This document shows, piece by piece, positions 37,481 through 49,442 of a stretch of DNA of 64,000 bases. Origin of the DNA: Atherix ibis (taxonomy: Eukaryota; Arthropoda; Insecta; Diptera; Athericidae); the NCBI GenBank assembly GCA_958298945.1, contig OY282605.1, forward strand, positions 1,883,811 through 1,947,810, written 5' to 3'. A model generated the notes under the pieces. The model was not told the origin of the DNA, ran no database searches, and was given only the letters and a program-made list of their open reading frames with translations. The position numbers and the translations under genes are program-made. How positions within the stretch are numbered: the stretch's first letter is position 1; every line of letters begins with the position of its first letter.

Positions 37481-39221
37481 GATTGAATTAAAAAAAAATG
37501 TAGTTTTTAAAAGAAATTGATTTACGAGAAAATTCTCTTAGATCCACCAAAATAACCAAAGTAAATTATTATTTGTTCATTAAGAAAAAATGTTCAAAAT
37601 AATTTCCACTTCGCGCTCAGCCATTGAACTTAGCACATCTTAGAACCGATTAGTCGACTTTTTCGAATAGTTTATGGCATGGAACTGAGATCGGTGCATG
37701 TCTAGACTCTTCTACGGTGGCGATCCCTAATAATGAATTTCGAAGCAAATTAGTAAAGGCACTTGGCAACCCACAAAACCTTATTAAATTTTCTCACATT
37801 TTTTGTATAATTATTAAATTTGATTAAAAAATACTCAAGGAAAATTTTATTTATTGAAAATTATTAAGTGCTCCTTGCCTCTGCTCTAATTTGAATCGAA
37901 AATATTATCAATTATGAAATTTCTTATAAATGTATCCTACTTTATAATAAAGTTTAATAATAGAAAATTGTAAAAAACAAAAAAAAAACCAAACCACAAT
38001 AAAAGCCCATTTAATGTCAAAATTATAATATATTAAGTCTAGACTTAAGAAAAAAAAAACGTTTAATATTTTCATTCCACAAGACAAGTTAAATTTGCAA
38101 TTCAAAGACAGTCAGTGCTTTGTTCGGCTCTGTTTTAGGATGATCAATTTATTTTCAATTATTTTAATGAGAATCTAGACATCTTTGTCAGCGTTATTGT
38201 TATTTTTAAGCTTATTGAAACTTACAGCAAATTTCAGAAAAACATTGAATTTTTTTTTTAGGCATTTTTTTTCCATACCTAAACTATTTCGTCTACACTT
38301 TTCGTATAGAATCTTTTCTATTACATCAACGAAAAAAAATGAACTACGCAAAAATGGAATGTATAATAAACTCTATTTTTATCAAATAAATAAGGAGACC
38401 TAAAAAATATAAAAAAAATTGTAGATAGGCTAAAGCCACGTGAATATTTGCCTGAAAGCGTTTTTCGATCGAATTTTGACATTGAAAGAGCATGTTTGTT
38501 AGTGTTCGAGATAATGTTATATGAAATTCCAAAGTAGCATCATTGATTTTATGGGTTTTTGGCAATATTTTTATAGTGTTTCAGTTTTCCTTCAACTATT
38601 TTGGACTGTAATTATTTGCTAGGGAATGTAAGAAGGCAAAAGTTAAACACTATAAGTATTTTGTTGTTATATAGTTTTGTTCATGTTTTATGCCTTTCTA
38701 ATGCAAAGGGTGCAAAAGTTATACGTACATACATGAATCGAACAACCCTAAAACGGAATAACAATTTCCGAAGAAAATTAAACAAAATCTGCCGCCAAAG
38801 CACGCAATCGTCTATACTGATTACATTTCTGGTGATTGTTTTCATTTGAAAGTTTTAACAAGGACTAATTTGAGCAATAACAAAGGACGATTGATCAAAT
38901 AGATTCTAATATGGCTAAAATTGTACCAGTTAAGCTTAGTAGTTCGATTGACTCTTATGTAGAATCCGTTTTTGTCTAATATTGAATATATTCTGTGATA
39001 GTATCAAACTGAATATGCTGGCAGGATTGCACTATTTGGTGGGACAAAATCAATATGTCCTAGTTTTTGATTGCATGCGCCAATACTAGTTTTTTGTTGT
39101 TGATAAAATTTAGATCAGAATTCAAATTTCTAACCGAATATTTTGTTCCCTCTCTCCACTTGTACAATAAATTTTTTGCTGGTATTACAAGTTTTTATCG
39201 TAAGAAATTTTCTGTTTTTAC
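37481..39221. other. AT-rich DNA, nothing identified
   Basis: No coding motif or repeat beyond simple A/T runs. Short open frames up to 82 codons are not convincing. Confidence 0.4.
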
Positions 39222-39279
39222 AAATTTATAAAACATTAGAAGTAAAGATTATATTTTTGTTCTAATGTTTTATAAATTT
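39222..39279. repeat. Perfect 20-bp inverted repeat at LINE 3' end
   Basis: Arms 39222-39241 and 39260-39279 are perfect reverse complements with an 18-nt loop. The stop codon of the LINE ORF2 (39262-39264) lies inside the right arm, so the structure would be a hairpin at the start of the element's 3' untranslated region. Confidence 0.93.
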
Positions 39280-41395
39280 CCAAATTCTTTTTAAATGCCG
39301 ATGAGTGTAGATAGGAAAGGTAATAGAGAAAAGCTTTTTAATGAGAGGATTATTGTGAACGGATAGTCTAGAATGAAACTTTTTATAAAGAGAGATGCAC
39401 AAATCATGAACGAAGGGACCAATATAGAACGGGGCATCAAGCATTTTTCGGAGGATTTTGGATTGAACGGATTGGATGCGATAGAAATTGGAAGCCTTGG
39501 AAGAATTCTATAGTTCAATGCCATACGCCCAGGTCGGTTTTGAAATCGTGTTTTAAATTAATCGTTTGTTTTTTACTGTCAGTTTTGATGGGTCGTGCAA
39601 TAGTCTAAGAAGTAGTCGGTAATGTCTTCTAAATTCAAGAGTTTTCTTAATGACGTATGAGCGTTCCAAGTAAGTCTTTTGCCTAGGTTTAGTCCCAAGT
39701 ATCCTGCTTTGCCTTTTGATGGAATAATGGCGCCATTAAGGTATATTTGGATGGGAGGACCTTTACAGAGGGTGAAGGTAACATGAACATTCGCGTGCTC
39801 AATTACTTATACTCACCACGTTGTAAAGTTCTAGAGATTTTTGATATGGGATCGTAAGTTTCCGGAAGCGATTTTGATATTGGAGTGGAATGCAAGAATA
39901 GCGGTGCCCTCAGCAAAGGTAGCGGTTATAGTTTTGGGATTAGTTGGGATGTAAAAAGTATAAAAATTATAATGGATTGGACCAAGAATACTACCTTGAA
40001 GAACACCTTATATTTGGACACACATATTTTGGAATGGTCTTGAGTTTCCAGAGCAGTCCAGAGTACCACACTCGATCAAAGGTATACCATATTTCTAGTA
40101 ACACGCCTTGACAGTTTCTTTTCGCTTAAGAAAGGACGCAATATAATCAACCACACGACGGCATTGTTGGGTTGTGGAGTGTTCTGATCGGAAACCAAAT
40201 TGGTGATCGCGAACAAGTTTAGCATCAAGGATAGGCTAAAGCCGTCTTAAGAGGAGTTTTTCAAAGATTTTTTCAAGGATGGGGAATTTACTGTTTTTTT
40301 TTGGGGTTTGATTATCATTTTAATAATTGAAAATTTCCCAAAGTAAGGGACATTAGGTAATACTAAAAATACGGTTGAATATTTAAATTGTTTGACGATA
40401 GAAAGGAGAGTTTTCTTGGAAACTTGTTTGAGGATAGGAACTGTTATTAAATCATAACCAGGGGATTTTTTATTAGAAAGTTGATTGAATAGAATTTTAA
40501 TAATGGATGTGATAAAATTTTTGGGATGAGGATACACAGAAAGTAGAATTGTGTGAGTTTGTAATAAATTTTCTGTAAGTGCATCTTATCTTCTGTGTCC
40601 TTGTGTGCAGTAAAAGTTTTCACCAAGTGCTTTAAAAATACATCAACCTTTTGTATGTCCGATTTTGCTCAGGTCATATCACTTCGTCACAGTGGGTGGG
40701 ATGTACTCGTTTAAGTACTGTTCGTAGCGTTCAGTTTGATATTTTTGTATTTCTGTAGAAAGTTCCCATTGTAATATGATCGGAATTTAGGTCTGTTAGA
40801 GTATCTATATATGAATGAGGAGCTACGGAGTGAGAAGTAATAAAGTAGTCAAGGAAATCAGGTTGTTCAGATGGAGATGTTAGTCAGTAAATTGAAGTTG
40901 TAGGAGAAATTACTTCATAGTTTGTATAACATATTGCGTCTTGAAGAGTCACTCCTCGAGGATGGCCAACGCGGCAACCCTATTGAGAGTGCTTAGCATT
41001 ATAGTCACCACCCGCGAGAAATGATGCTCCAAGTGACTGGAAGGTGGATGAAAATTTGGAAGCAGTGATGACTTTATTGGGAGGACAGTATACAGATGCT
41101 ATATTAAGGTTAAATTGGGAGGTATTAATTGTAAGAACTATGGATTCTAGGGATTTGAAGGTGAAATTGGAGTGGATGTAATAATTGATGGATTTTCTTA
41201 TAAGGATAGCTGTTCCAGCATGCGTAGGACTATCAGGATTATCTGTTCTTTAGTGTCGTAGTCTTGTATAGTAAAGTACGAAGTGCTTCTCTGTTATAAG
41301 TGCTAAGACAAAACGTTTATTGTGGAGTAGAATGCCTAGTTCCTGTCGATGAGATTTCAAACCATTGGAATTCCATATTAGAATGCAGAGGGAAT
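39262..41395 (-). pseudogene. LINE ORF2: endonuclease and reverse transcriptase
   Basis: ORF2 would nick target DNA and copy the element RNA. Its start region reads CILIWNSNGLKSHRQELGIL (about 41350-41395), the usual jockey opening. Endonuclease motifs are ASVYCPPNK, then GGDYNAKHS (about 40998-41025) and the catalytic SDH in LTDLNSDHI (about 40780-40805). Reverse transcriptase motifs are KKSPGYDLI (about 40455-40480), FGFRSEHSTTQQ (about 40160-40200) and LQGSILGPI (about 39985-40010). The catalytic YADD box reads FAEG (about 39915-39930), removing both active-site Asp residues. The C-terminus has the typical IQSVQSKILRKMLDAPFY and LSVHNNPLIKKLF segments and stops at 39262. Several frameshifts and stops interrupt it. 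Confidence 0.88.
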
Positions 41396-42965
41396 TTATG
41401 GTGGAAGACGGCATTTATTTTAGAGTAATTGATGCTAAATTGGATACAACCGACAGCAAGTGGTGTTAGCAGTTTTTGGATCTCTTGGATTAGAGTGATT
41501 GTTAATTGGGTGAATATGGAATTTAGATTATAGGCAGACAAGGGTGGAGAGGAATACACGAACTACGATTATTTGATTGTTTTTGTTGTTGTGGTTGCTG
41601 CTGTTGTTGCTGCTGTTGTTGCTGTTGCTGCTATTGTTGCTACTGTTGTTGCTATTGCTTGTGTTGTTGTTGCTGTTGTTGCCATTGTTATTGATGCAGA
41701 TGTTGTTGCTGTTGCTACTGTTTTAGCTCGTGTTGTTGTTGTTGCTACTGTTATTGCTCGTGTTGTTGTTGTTGCTACTGTTATTGCTCGTGTTGTTGTT
41801 GCTTTGTTGTTAATGCTGATGTTGCTGCTATTGTTGCTATTGCTGCTGTTGTTTTTGGTGCTATTGTTGCTGCTGTTATTGCCACTGTTGTTAATGCTGA
41901 TGTCACTGCTATTGTTGCTATTGCTGCTGTTGTTTTTGCTATTGTTGCTCCTACTGTTGTTGCTATTGCTACTGTTGTTGCTGATGTTGTTGCTACCATT
42001 TTATATGCTGATGTTGCTGCTGTTGTTTTTGCTGTTCTTGCTGCTGCTGTTGCTGCTATTATTGCTATTAGTGATATTGTTGCTGATGTTGCTGCTGTTA
42101 TTGCTATTGCTGCTATTTTTGCTGCTGTTATTGCTGTTTCTGCTGTTGTTGCTGCTGTTGTTGATGCTGATGTTGCTGCTGTTGTCTGATATTGCTTCTG
42201 TTGTTGCTGTTGATGCTGTTGTTTCTGCTGTTGTTGCTGCTGCTGTTGTTGCTGTTGCTACTGTTGTAACTGCTGTTTTTGCTGTTAGTGATGTTGTTGC
42301 TGCTATTGTTGCTGTTGCTGCTGTTGTTGCTGTTACTGCTGTTGTTTCTACTATTGCTGCTTCTGCTGTTGTTGCTGTTGCTGCTATTGTTGCTGTTATT
42401 GCCACTCTTGTTGATGCTGATTTTGCTGCTGTTGTTGCTGCTCCTGCTGTTGTTGCTGGGGTTGTTGCTGTTGCTGCTGTTGTTTCTGCTGTTGTTGCTG
42501 TTGCTGTTATTGTTATTGCAGCTGTTGTTGATGCTGATATTGCTGCTGTTGTTGATGCTGCTGTTGCTACTGTTGTTGCTGTTGCTGCTGCTGTTGTTAC
42601 TGTTAGTGCTGAAATTTCTGCTATTATTGCTGCTGTAGTTGCTGTTGCTGCTGTTGTTGCTATTGCTGCTGTTGTTGCTGTTGTTGTTGCTGTTAGTGCT
42701 GTTGTTGCTGTTGGTGCATTTGTCGTTATCTTTAATTCTGCATTTGTTCTGTGCTTCTTAAACCAAATGCCATCGTAGCGAACTACAAATTGTTTTGAAC
42801 TGGCAAAGTGTTCAACTCCTCGCTTTAGGGCGAAAGTTTATCTTAGCTTAAATATTTTTGTAGGTCATGCAGCCTTTATAGTTGATAGGATAATTGCCAG
42901 AATAAAAGTGCGCATTTTACTGGACTATCGTACTTACGACGAACGAGCAATGATACGGAAAGGAA
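41396..42965 (-). pseudogene. LINE ORF1 remnant with expanded Asn/Ser linker
   Basis: ORF1 proteins of this clade bind the element RNA through CCHC zinc knuckles. Here KYDSPVKCALL (about 42917-42945) and, one base out of frame, SGNYPINYKGCMTYKNI (about 42850-42905) match the last knuckle, although the His reads Tyr and one Cys is lost. The same frame then leads through about 120 bp into uninterrupted Asn/Ser codons (AAC, AGC) near 42715 and on into the trinucleotide tract. Beyond the tract, SAYNLNSIFTQLTITLIQ (about 41480-41540) resembles the hydrophobic ORF1 tail. Relatives usually have a short Asn/Ser/Gln-rich linker in this place, so the tract is most likely that linker, expanded. ORF1 upstream of the knuckle was not found. 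Confidence 0.6.
41575..42720. repeat. 1.15-kb trinucleotide-based tract (GTT/GCT; AAC/AGC)
   Basis: Nearly pure mixture of GTT, GCT and ATT-type triplets on the plus strand, equivalent to AAC, AGC and AAT on the minus strand. Reading it in plus frames gives long artificial open frames of Val/Ala or Leu, including one of 401 codons (41573-42778), which should not be annotated as a gene. On the minus strand the frames give Asn/Ser, Ala/Thr or Gln; two frame slips at least are visible. There is a weak longer period with ATTGATGCTGATGTTG-like blocks. Confidence 0.95.
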
Positions 42966-42969
42966 AAAA

Positions 42970-44919
42970 TCTTATAGAAAAACGTTTTTAACAAAAATCG
43001 AAACTACGAAAAGGTAACCAGGGGAAAATGTTAAAGGTGATATTATACTTAAGAAATAATAAAAGGTAAACCATTGGAAAGTTTGGCAACATTTACTTTA
43101 GTTCTGATTAAACAATATCGACAGTTATCGAGTCGTAAAATATTAAATATGATTTAAAGAAATTAATCATATTTTAATCGTTTGTGAATTTCGAAATTTT
43201 GCCATTATCAATAATATAAATAAAAAGAAATGTTTTCAAATTTTTCCACATAGTAGCCGATAATTCTGTAATTTTCTATATTATTACATATTTATGTAAT
43301 ATTCGATTTTATTGTTGTTTATAGGATTTGAAAAGTATTTAGAGGCGGATTGAGAAAAGGAATTGTGGAAAGATTGAAAAAATTCTGTGAAAATACGTTT
43401 TACTTGGACGTGTAGTAGGAGGAGATGAAAACGGAGTCGTATTATACGATTGAAAATCAAAATTCCGAAACGTACTTGGAGAATGTCCTTGTGATTTTTA
43501 GTGAACATATTCGGTGACCTTCAAAGGGGACGTGCCGGAAAGAAGGTGATGATTTTCATCCTCAAGCTGACAGACTTAATAAATTTCATTACCTGAGAAT
43601 GGAAAGCGACACCATCTGGTAGATTTCTTGCCGGAAATATACTTAGTTCTAGAACATAATCCGATTTTATTGTTTTAAATGGATGTCAATAAATCCAGTT
43701 CTATCCCCTGGGGCTCAGTTTGGACAAAGTGTCTTTGTGAGGTACAAGATGTGGGCACAAAGAACGACGACCATGAGAAAAATATGGCATCGCCTTTACG
43801 ATTGGGTATAGTGAAGTAGTCCGACAATACTGTTCAGATAAGGATACTTAGCAGTGTATCGTATTACTCGTATATTGGGCTAACCAAACCCAAACGTTTT
43901 CCATTGATATCGATTGTATCAATATCGGTGTATCGGCGTGCTGCTCCGGTATCGGCATGCTACTTAGACCAAGCCGACGTGGGTCAATCGGTGCGGCAGT
44001 TGAACGTAAAAGATTTCTTTATGTAAGCGAATGAATCCAATGCTCGATGGCAGCTACTTCTAGAGACACAGTGGCAAACTTGGCCAGTTAAAGAATTGCA
44101 GGAAGGCGCTTAATTGACTCTACAAATGTCCGATTAAGGAACGACATTTTGAATTTATTGTCTAATGCAGTCGATAAAGAGGCGATATCGGACATTTTTG
44201 GCTCGTTTTATGTTCGAAAAATTAACTGCCAGGATTTTGTAATGATAGTCGAGGGTGGTGTAAATGAGTCAAAGTTGGATAAAAAGACAAAGGACCAAAA
44301 CACGTTGAGGAATTTGTTTTCTGGCGACACATTACCAACTAGAGCTCTACAGTCTCTATGCACCAGTACATCCTTTCTTTTACGAGCACACTTTTACAAT
44401 ATGACTCCATTACCAAATGAACAAATCCCCAAACCTTAGTTACTAATTTACTGTTTGTTAACTGCTATAAATTATATCGAAAATCTACTCTCTACGCTCT
44501 CACGTTCTTCTACGTTAAGTGGCATTTGGATTCAGTGTAAATTGGAGTTATTTTTTTTTGGTAATTTACAAAAGTGATTTTTTTTCTTTGTTGCTAATCC
44601 TTAATTCTTTGGATGGTCCTATTTTTTGTTCACAATTTTTATTATTTCTTTCAAAATACAATTTATTTTAAAAGAAAAGAAAAATTTAAAAACTTTTCAT
44701 TACTAGTCGTCGATTAAAGTCTTAACTAAATTGTAATAGATTGAATTTTTTTTTTGTAAAAATTTTATATATTTTGAAGGACTTTTGATGATTTTTTGTT
44801 AATATTTTTTGGTGTTTCGTTTACCAAAAAAATATTTTCAGTAATACGTCTAACGAGAAAATAACGATTCCGCTGAAAAAAATTTATTAAAGTCTGTTTT
44901 TTTCTTTAAAAAGGTAGTG
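42970..44919. other. Non-coding DNA between LINE and mariner copy B
   Basis: Moderate GC at 43500-44400. A 96-codon open frame at 44149-44439 matches nothing I recognise. 44450-44919 is AT-rich. Confidence 0.35.
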
Positions 44920-44921
44920 TA

Positions 44922-46965
44922 CTAGGTATATAAGCCTAAATCCGCTGTTTTTTAGTCAAAAACACATGTTGTATGGATAGAAAGCACAAACAAATTTATT
45001 CAAAGTACTTGACCTCGCTAGCTACATATTTTTCCCATCTCTGTATCAATTTGTGGTATCCAAAAAAAAAAAATTGCCTCTCTTTCGAGGCAAACCACTC
45101 AACAAGTCATTTTCGGACGTCTTCGAAAGAATCGGAGTGCTGCTCAGCGATCACGTGGCCCATCGACAAAAACAGGTGGTAGTTGAAAGGGGCCAGGTCT
45201 GGTGAATAAGCGGGGTAGGGTAGCATCTCCCAGTTGAGTGTCTCCAAGTAGTTTCGGGCCATTTTGGACGTGTGCGATGGTGTGTTGTCGTGGAGGAATA
45301 TCAGATTGTCATGTCTTTGTTGACAATCCGTCCTTTTTTCACGTAGAGCACGGTGACATTTGATCAGTTGTTGGTGGTAGCGGTGGGCATTGGCAGTTTA
45401 ACCAGGTTTCAACGTCTCAGAGTAGACGATACCCTGCTGATCCCACCAAACGCACAGCATCGTCTTCCGTCCGAAGCGATTTGGTCTTGGGAAAGATATT
45501 AATGGGTGGCCGCGATCAACCAACGACTTCTTGAGTTTAGGATTCTCGAAATACGAGATCTGTTCAAAAAGTATTGCGAATTTCGATTTTCCGCGGGTTA
45601 CGTATATTTGATTTTCGATTTTTTGTGGTGTTATGTTGGTCTCTCACTTATGCCGATAAGTTCGACCATTTTGAATGTTCAGTTAATATCTGACAACTAC
45701 TTTGCTTGCACGTGTTTCGCTTTGTTTTTTGACAGCTGCTTTGCTTGTACGACCCAAATTTGCTCCAGAGTGTCATAACTCGGCGACGAATCATGGGTTT
45801 ATGGTTATGACGTAGAAACCAAAGCTCAATCATCCCAATGGAAGCTGCCGCACGAGCCAAGACCGAAAAAAGCGAAAAGTTCTGTCGAATGTGAAGGTTT
45901 TGCTTACAGTTTTCTTTGATTGACAGGGTAAAACGGTCAATAAGGAATATAACATTCAAGTTATGCGCAAGTTGCGGGAAGCAATCCGCCAGTAACGCCC
46001 GGATTTGTGGAAGAACAAAAATTGGCTTTTGCCTTTTTTGGCCAAAAACAAAACACTAATAATGCCGTAGCCACCGTATTCCCCAGATCTGGCCCCCTGT
46101 GATTTTTTCTTGTTCCCAAAACGGAAGAGCCCCATGAAAGGATGACGCTACGCTACGATTGAGGAGATGAAGACTGCATCGAAGGAAGAGGTGAACAAGA
46201 TCACAAAATATGATTGGAAAAAACGTTGGCATAAGTGTATAATATCTGGTGGGGATTACTTTGAAGGGGACAAAATAGGCATTCATGAATAAATAAATAA
46301 TTTTTGAAAAAAACACAAAATTCGCGATACTTTTCGAACAGACCTCGTATATCCACTTTTCATCTTCTGTCACAATCCGATGAAGGAACGACTTTCTTTT
46401 GTGTTTTGGCGACGCTCCATCTGCCTATCGTTCAATTCTAGCGGCACCCATTTTCCGATCTTTTAAATCTTCCCCATGGCACGCAGACGCATGGAAATGG
46501 CTAGTTAAGTAACACGCAATTGCTCTGCGATTGGATATCGTCTTCATCCAAAAAACCCTGCAATTGATGGTCCTCAACCTTCCTGGGCCGATTTTCAGGC
46601 TTCTTGTCCCACAAGTCAAAATTGCCGTCTTTGAACCGAGAAAATTGCCGTTTCGGTACGTTGTTTTCGATAAACCACTATCATCATAGGCCTTCATAAG
46701 CATTCAATTCGATTCGGCAGCCGATTTTTTCAATTTCAAGAAGAAAAGCAGAGCTTTCCGCATATGATATTTTTCTGGCACAAAACTAAACATGATTAAC
46801 AAAGGAAAAATGCATGTTTTTATACGAAATTGCTGATAATGTGCACTGATTAATGTTGACGGATGTCAAACTCATCAAAAAAAAATTATGGCGTGTCCAT
46901 GATAGCTTAATACGCTCACTCAAGTCATCTATAACCAAACAGCGGATTTAAGCTTATACACCTGG
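44922..46965 (-). mobile_element. Mauritiana-type mariner, copy B, with nested insertion
   Basis: Bounded by TA at 44920-44921 and 46966-46967, with termini CTAGGTATATAAGCCTAAAT and the inverse of CCAGGTGTATAAGCTTAAAT. The coding strand is minus: the start is at 46793 and the C-terminal end near 44960. Without the insert the element would be about 1.25 kb. Recognisable parts are the N-terminal LKKSAAES-like helix region (about 46690-46760), the LNCRVF-type linker and, after the insert, the HDN- and SPDL-type catalytic blocks (about 45210-45300). The transposase frame is broken in many places besides the insertion. Confidence 0.93.
45554..46347 (+). mobile_element. Second mariner family, copy D2, nested in copy B
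   Basis: Starts CGAGATCTGTTCAAAAAGTA after TA (45552-45553) and ends before TA (46348-46349). It is inserted in the opposite orientation in copy B's transposase gene, at the codons for WIYFENP, just after the first catalytic Asp. Coding remnants include FFD and NIQVMRKLREAIRQ (about 45950-46000), then KNKNWLLPFLAKNK with the second catalytic Asp segment deleted as in D1, and SPDLAPCDFFLFPK (about 46077-46125). The C-terminal block AIEE-to-IISGGDYFEGDKIGIHE is readable to about 46290. Length 794 bp. Confidence 0.93.
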
Positions 46966-46967
46966 TA

Positions 46968-49440
46968 TAAAAAATATTTTTTTTCTAATCAACAAATTGG
47001 TTTTCTTATGTGAATCTTTTTTACAAATATTCTAATTCAATAATTTTAACATGTGTTTAAATTCTAGATAAAAATTAGAATTTCGATAGCAAGGATAGTG
47101 GCAATTCAGAAGGTAAGAGCAAAATTCGCCAACAATGAAGACTTTTCTCAATTGCTACTAGTTTAAATTCAATGTACGACGACCTTAAAATCTTCTGGTA
47201 ACTGCATTAGCTTCAGTTATTTGTGACATATTCACTTACAGACTATGTACGTGAATAGCAAAAATCTCAGGTAGTCTAATTCGATTTTCAAAATTTATTT
47301 ATTCCCTTCCTTACTATTTGCAATTTACTACTTCGTACAAGCATATCTGGTATTATTAGGTGATGTCGATTGCCTCTAAACGAGAAATGAAATGTAACCA
47401 ACAGTCAAATACCATTCCTTCTGGATCTATCGGGTATAGAGTATCGCTCTAAAATATTTTCAGTCAACCGAGCATCCTTTTTCAATCAATTGTCATTCCT
47501 TTCACTTCCAAGCTTTCCCGATTATTCATCCTTTGAGAGTCGAAGCTAATGGATCAGTTGTCACGTAGTAAACTATCGACTACTTGCAGAACATTGAATT
47601 TTAAATTCACCAACTTCTCTGCACTAAACGTGCAGTTAGAATTTGAGCACCTACAATCCAGACTAGATGGATAGGTGCTGCAATGGGCACATTCGAGATG
47701 CTTGTTATGGCTGCAATAAGAGTACTATCAATAAACAATCCGCTGGTTTAGCGCCATGGCTCACATGTGTGAACAGTTTAGCGATGTGCAATGCATTTTT
47801 CCGTTCTCCCCTTGCACATGCAGTTCGATTTCGAAAGGATTGTAGCCAAACCAATCCAACAAATGAATTCAAATTTACACTAGCTCACCAAATATCGAAC
47901 GAGTCATTCGATAATGCTGATAAAGCAATAATACGAACCGATTTTGGACACTTTTTTGATGGACAGCAGTTCTTACAGTTCAGATACTATTACGAGTGTA
48001 TACGTGAGATTGTATTTGACTCTATCGATGACCACATAATCAAATTGCTCTTACGATAGACTAATAAAAATATAATTCTAAATATTTATTTATCTTCCTT
48101 ATCGACTATTCACCTTACTATCCATGCTGTGAATTATTTGAGCTAATTTAGTCAATCTACTTTTACATACTAAAAGGATCAATGTACTTGCCATGTAGAC
48201 TATACAAATTTATCTAAATAATTTATCAAAAAATACCACTTTCAATTTGATAAATAACAAGTTTAGTACTTAATCTAATATAGAATTCAAATAGATGGAA
48301 AGATACACCTTTGTTCCTTCTTTTAAAAATTTCGTATCAGCTTCCCGAAATTTGTGCAAATTTTCAAGCCAAAAATTAGTTGCGGTTATGCATAAAAGCA
48401 TCAAATTCCACTGAAAATCCTACTTTTATTAAATAATCCCAAAGCTAAATGTATATAAATATGAAGTTATCTTGTTTTATCACTATTGCAATTGGGGGTG
48501 GAGGGGGGATAAGGAGGTTGTTAAACGAAAAAAAAATTGTAAAAAAAAACCATTCTACCATTTGTGGAATTGTCATCAATCTTTAGTTGGTGATATTAAA
48601 TTTTCGTTTCAATTGAATACATTTTCATGAATATCCTTTTTCCGATCCTGTATAATGTATCAAAAGGGCTAACAGTCATTTTTTATCTATTGTGTGCTAA
48701 TATAATAGCAAAACGTGCATTTATGTGGTTCACTCTTATCCCGAGTATTTCGAATACATAACTATGCAAATGTTTATAAAAGGATATTAATTTTTTCCAT
48801 TCTTTCTTCTGTGTTTTTTTTTTTCTTTTTAATATGCATTTACCTCTAAGGATAATATCAACAAATTTTTGTAGAAATAATGTTAACCGCCTGGCATAAA
48901 TATTACCAACTCTCTCTGTTGACATCGTGCAGCATTGTTATTTGTTTATATTATTTTCAAAGATATTCTATGTATTATATCCTGTGATATTTTTATCCTT
49001 TTTCATAAATTTTAATGATCTAGAAAATTATATGAATTTAGATTTATTGTGGTTGAAGTCATTTTTATAGTCCGCTCAAAAGACTAAACATTGTGAGGCA
49101 GAATGTATAAGATTAGTTAGGTGAGTAGAAAGAATTGCAGACTTCGGTAAGGATGTAAAAAGGATATTTATTAATTTTTTTAGGCATATTCTGATATCTG
49201 AAAAATGCAAATTTTAGTAGAAAATAAAGCTTTTGTTAAATCAATTTAGAGAGATTTGTACGATAACCTAAAAATATGTCTTCCTTTGATAAACTATTAG
49301 GTGTAAGGGAGTGTTATATCGTTGATGAACACGTACACTTCTATGCATTGTTGATCCTTGGGAAGAATTCTGACCTTGAACAGGTACATTAGCATATGGT
49401 AGATAAGATTTATAGAAGAGAAATTCCAATTAAGACATTG
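46968..49440. other. Non-coding DNA with one unassigned open frame
   Basis: An open frame at 47667-48059 (130 codons) has a Cys-rich start and an ordinary amino-acid mix, unlike the Phe/Lys-rich chance frames nearby, but I do not recognise it. It may be a chance frame or an old exon. A G-rich run (GGGGGTGGAGGGGGG) lies at 48494-48508. The rest is AT-rich. Confidence 0.3.
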
Positions 49441-49442
49441 TA

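Larger units (their letters stand above)
39262..42965 (-). mobile_element. Jockey-like non-LTR retrotransposon (decayed)
   Basis: On the minus strand the parts follow LINE order: an ORF1 zinc-knuckle remnant (about 42840-42930), a long Asn/Ser-coding linker (41575-42720), an ORF1 tail (about 41400-41560), then ORF2 with an apurinic endonuclease-like domain (about 40780-41395) and a reverse transcriptase domain (about 39600-40540). The 5' end is not defined. No target-site duplication or clear poly-A tail was found. Many frameshifts and a lost catalytic box show it is inactive. Clade assignment to jockey is by motif style. Confidence 0.85.

Noticed and set aside
41573..42778. 401-codon protein-coding gene
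   Set aside because: It is a translation of triplet repeats on the strand opposite a LINE; the composition is explained entirely by the repeat.
47667..48059. 130-codon Cys-containing secreted protein
   Set aside because: No signal peptide and no regular Cys spacing; kept only as an unassigned frame in the region note.
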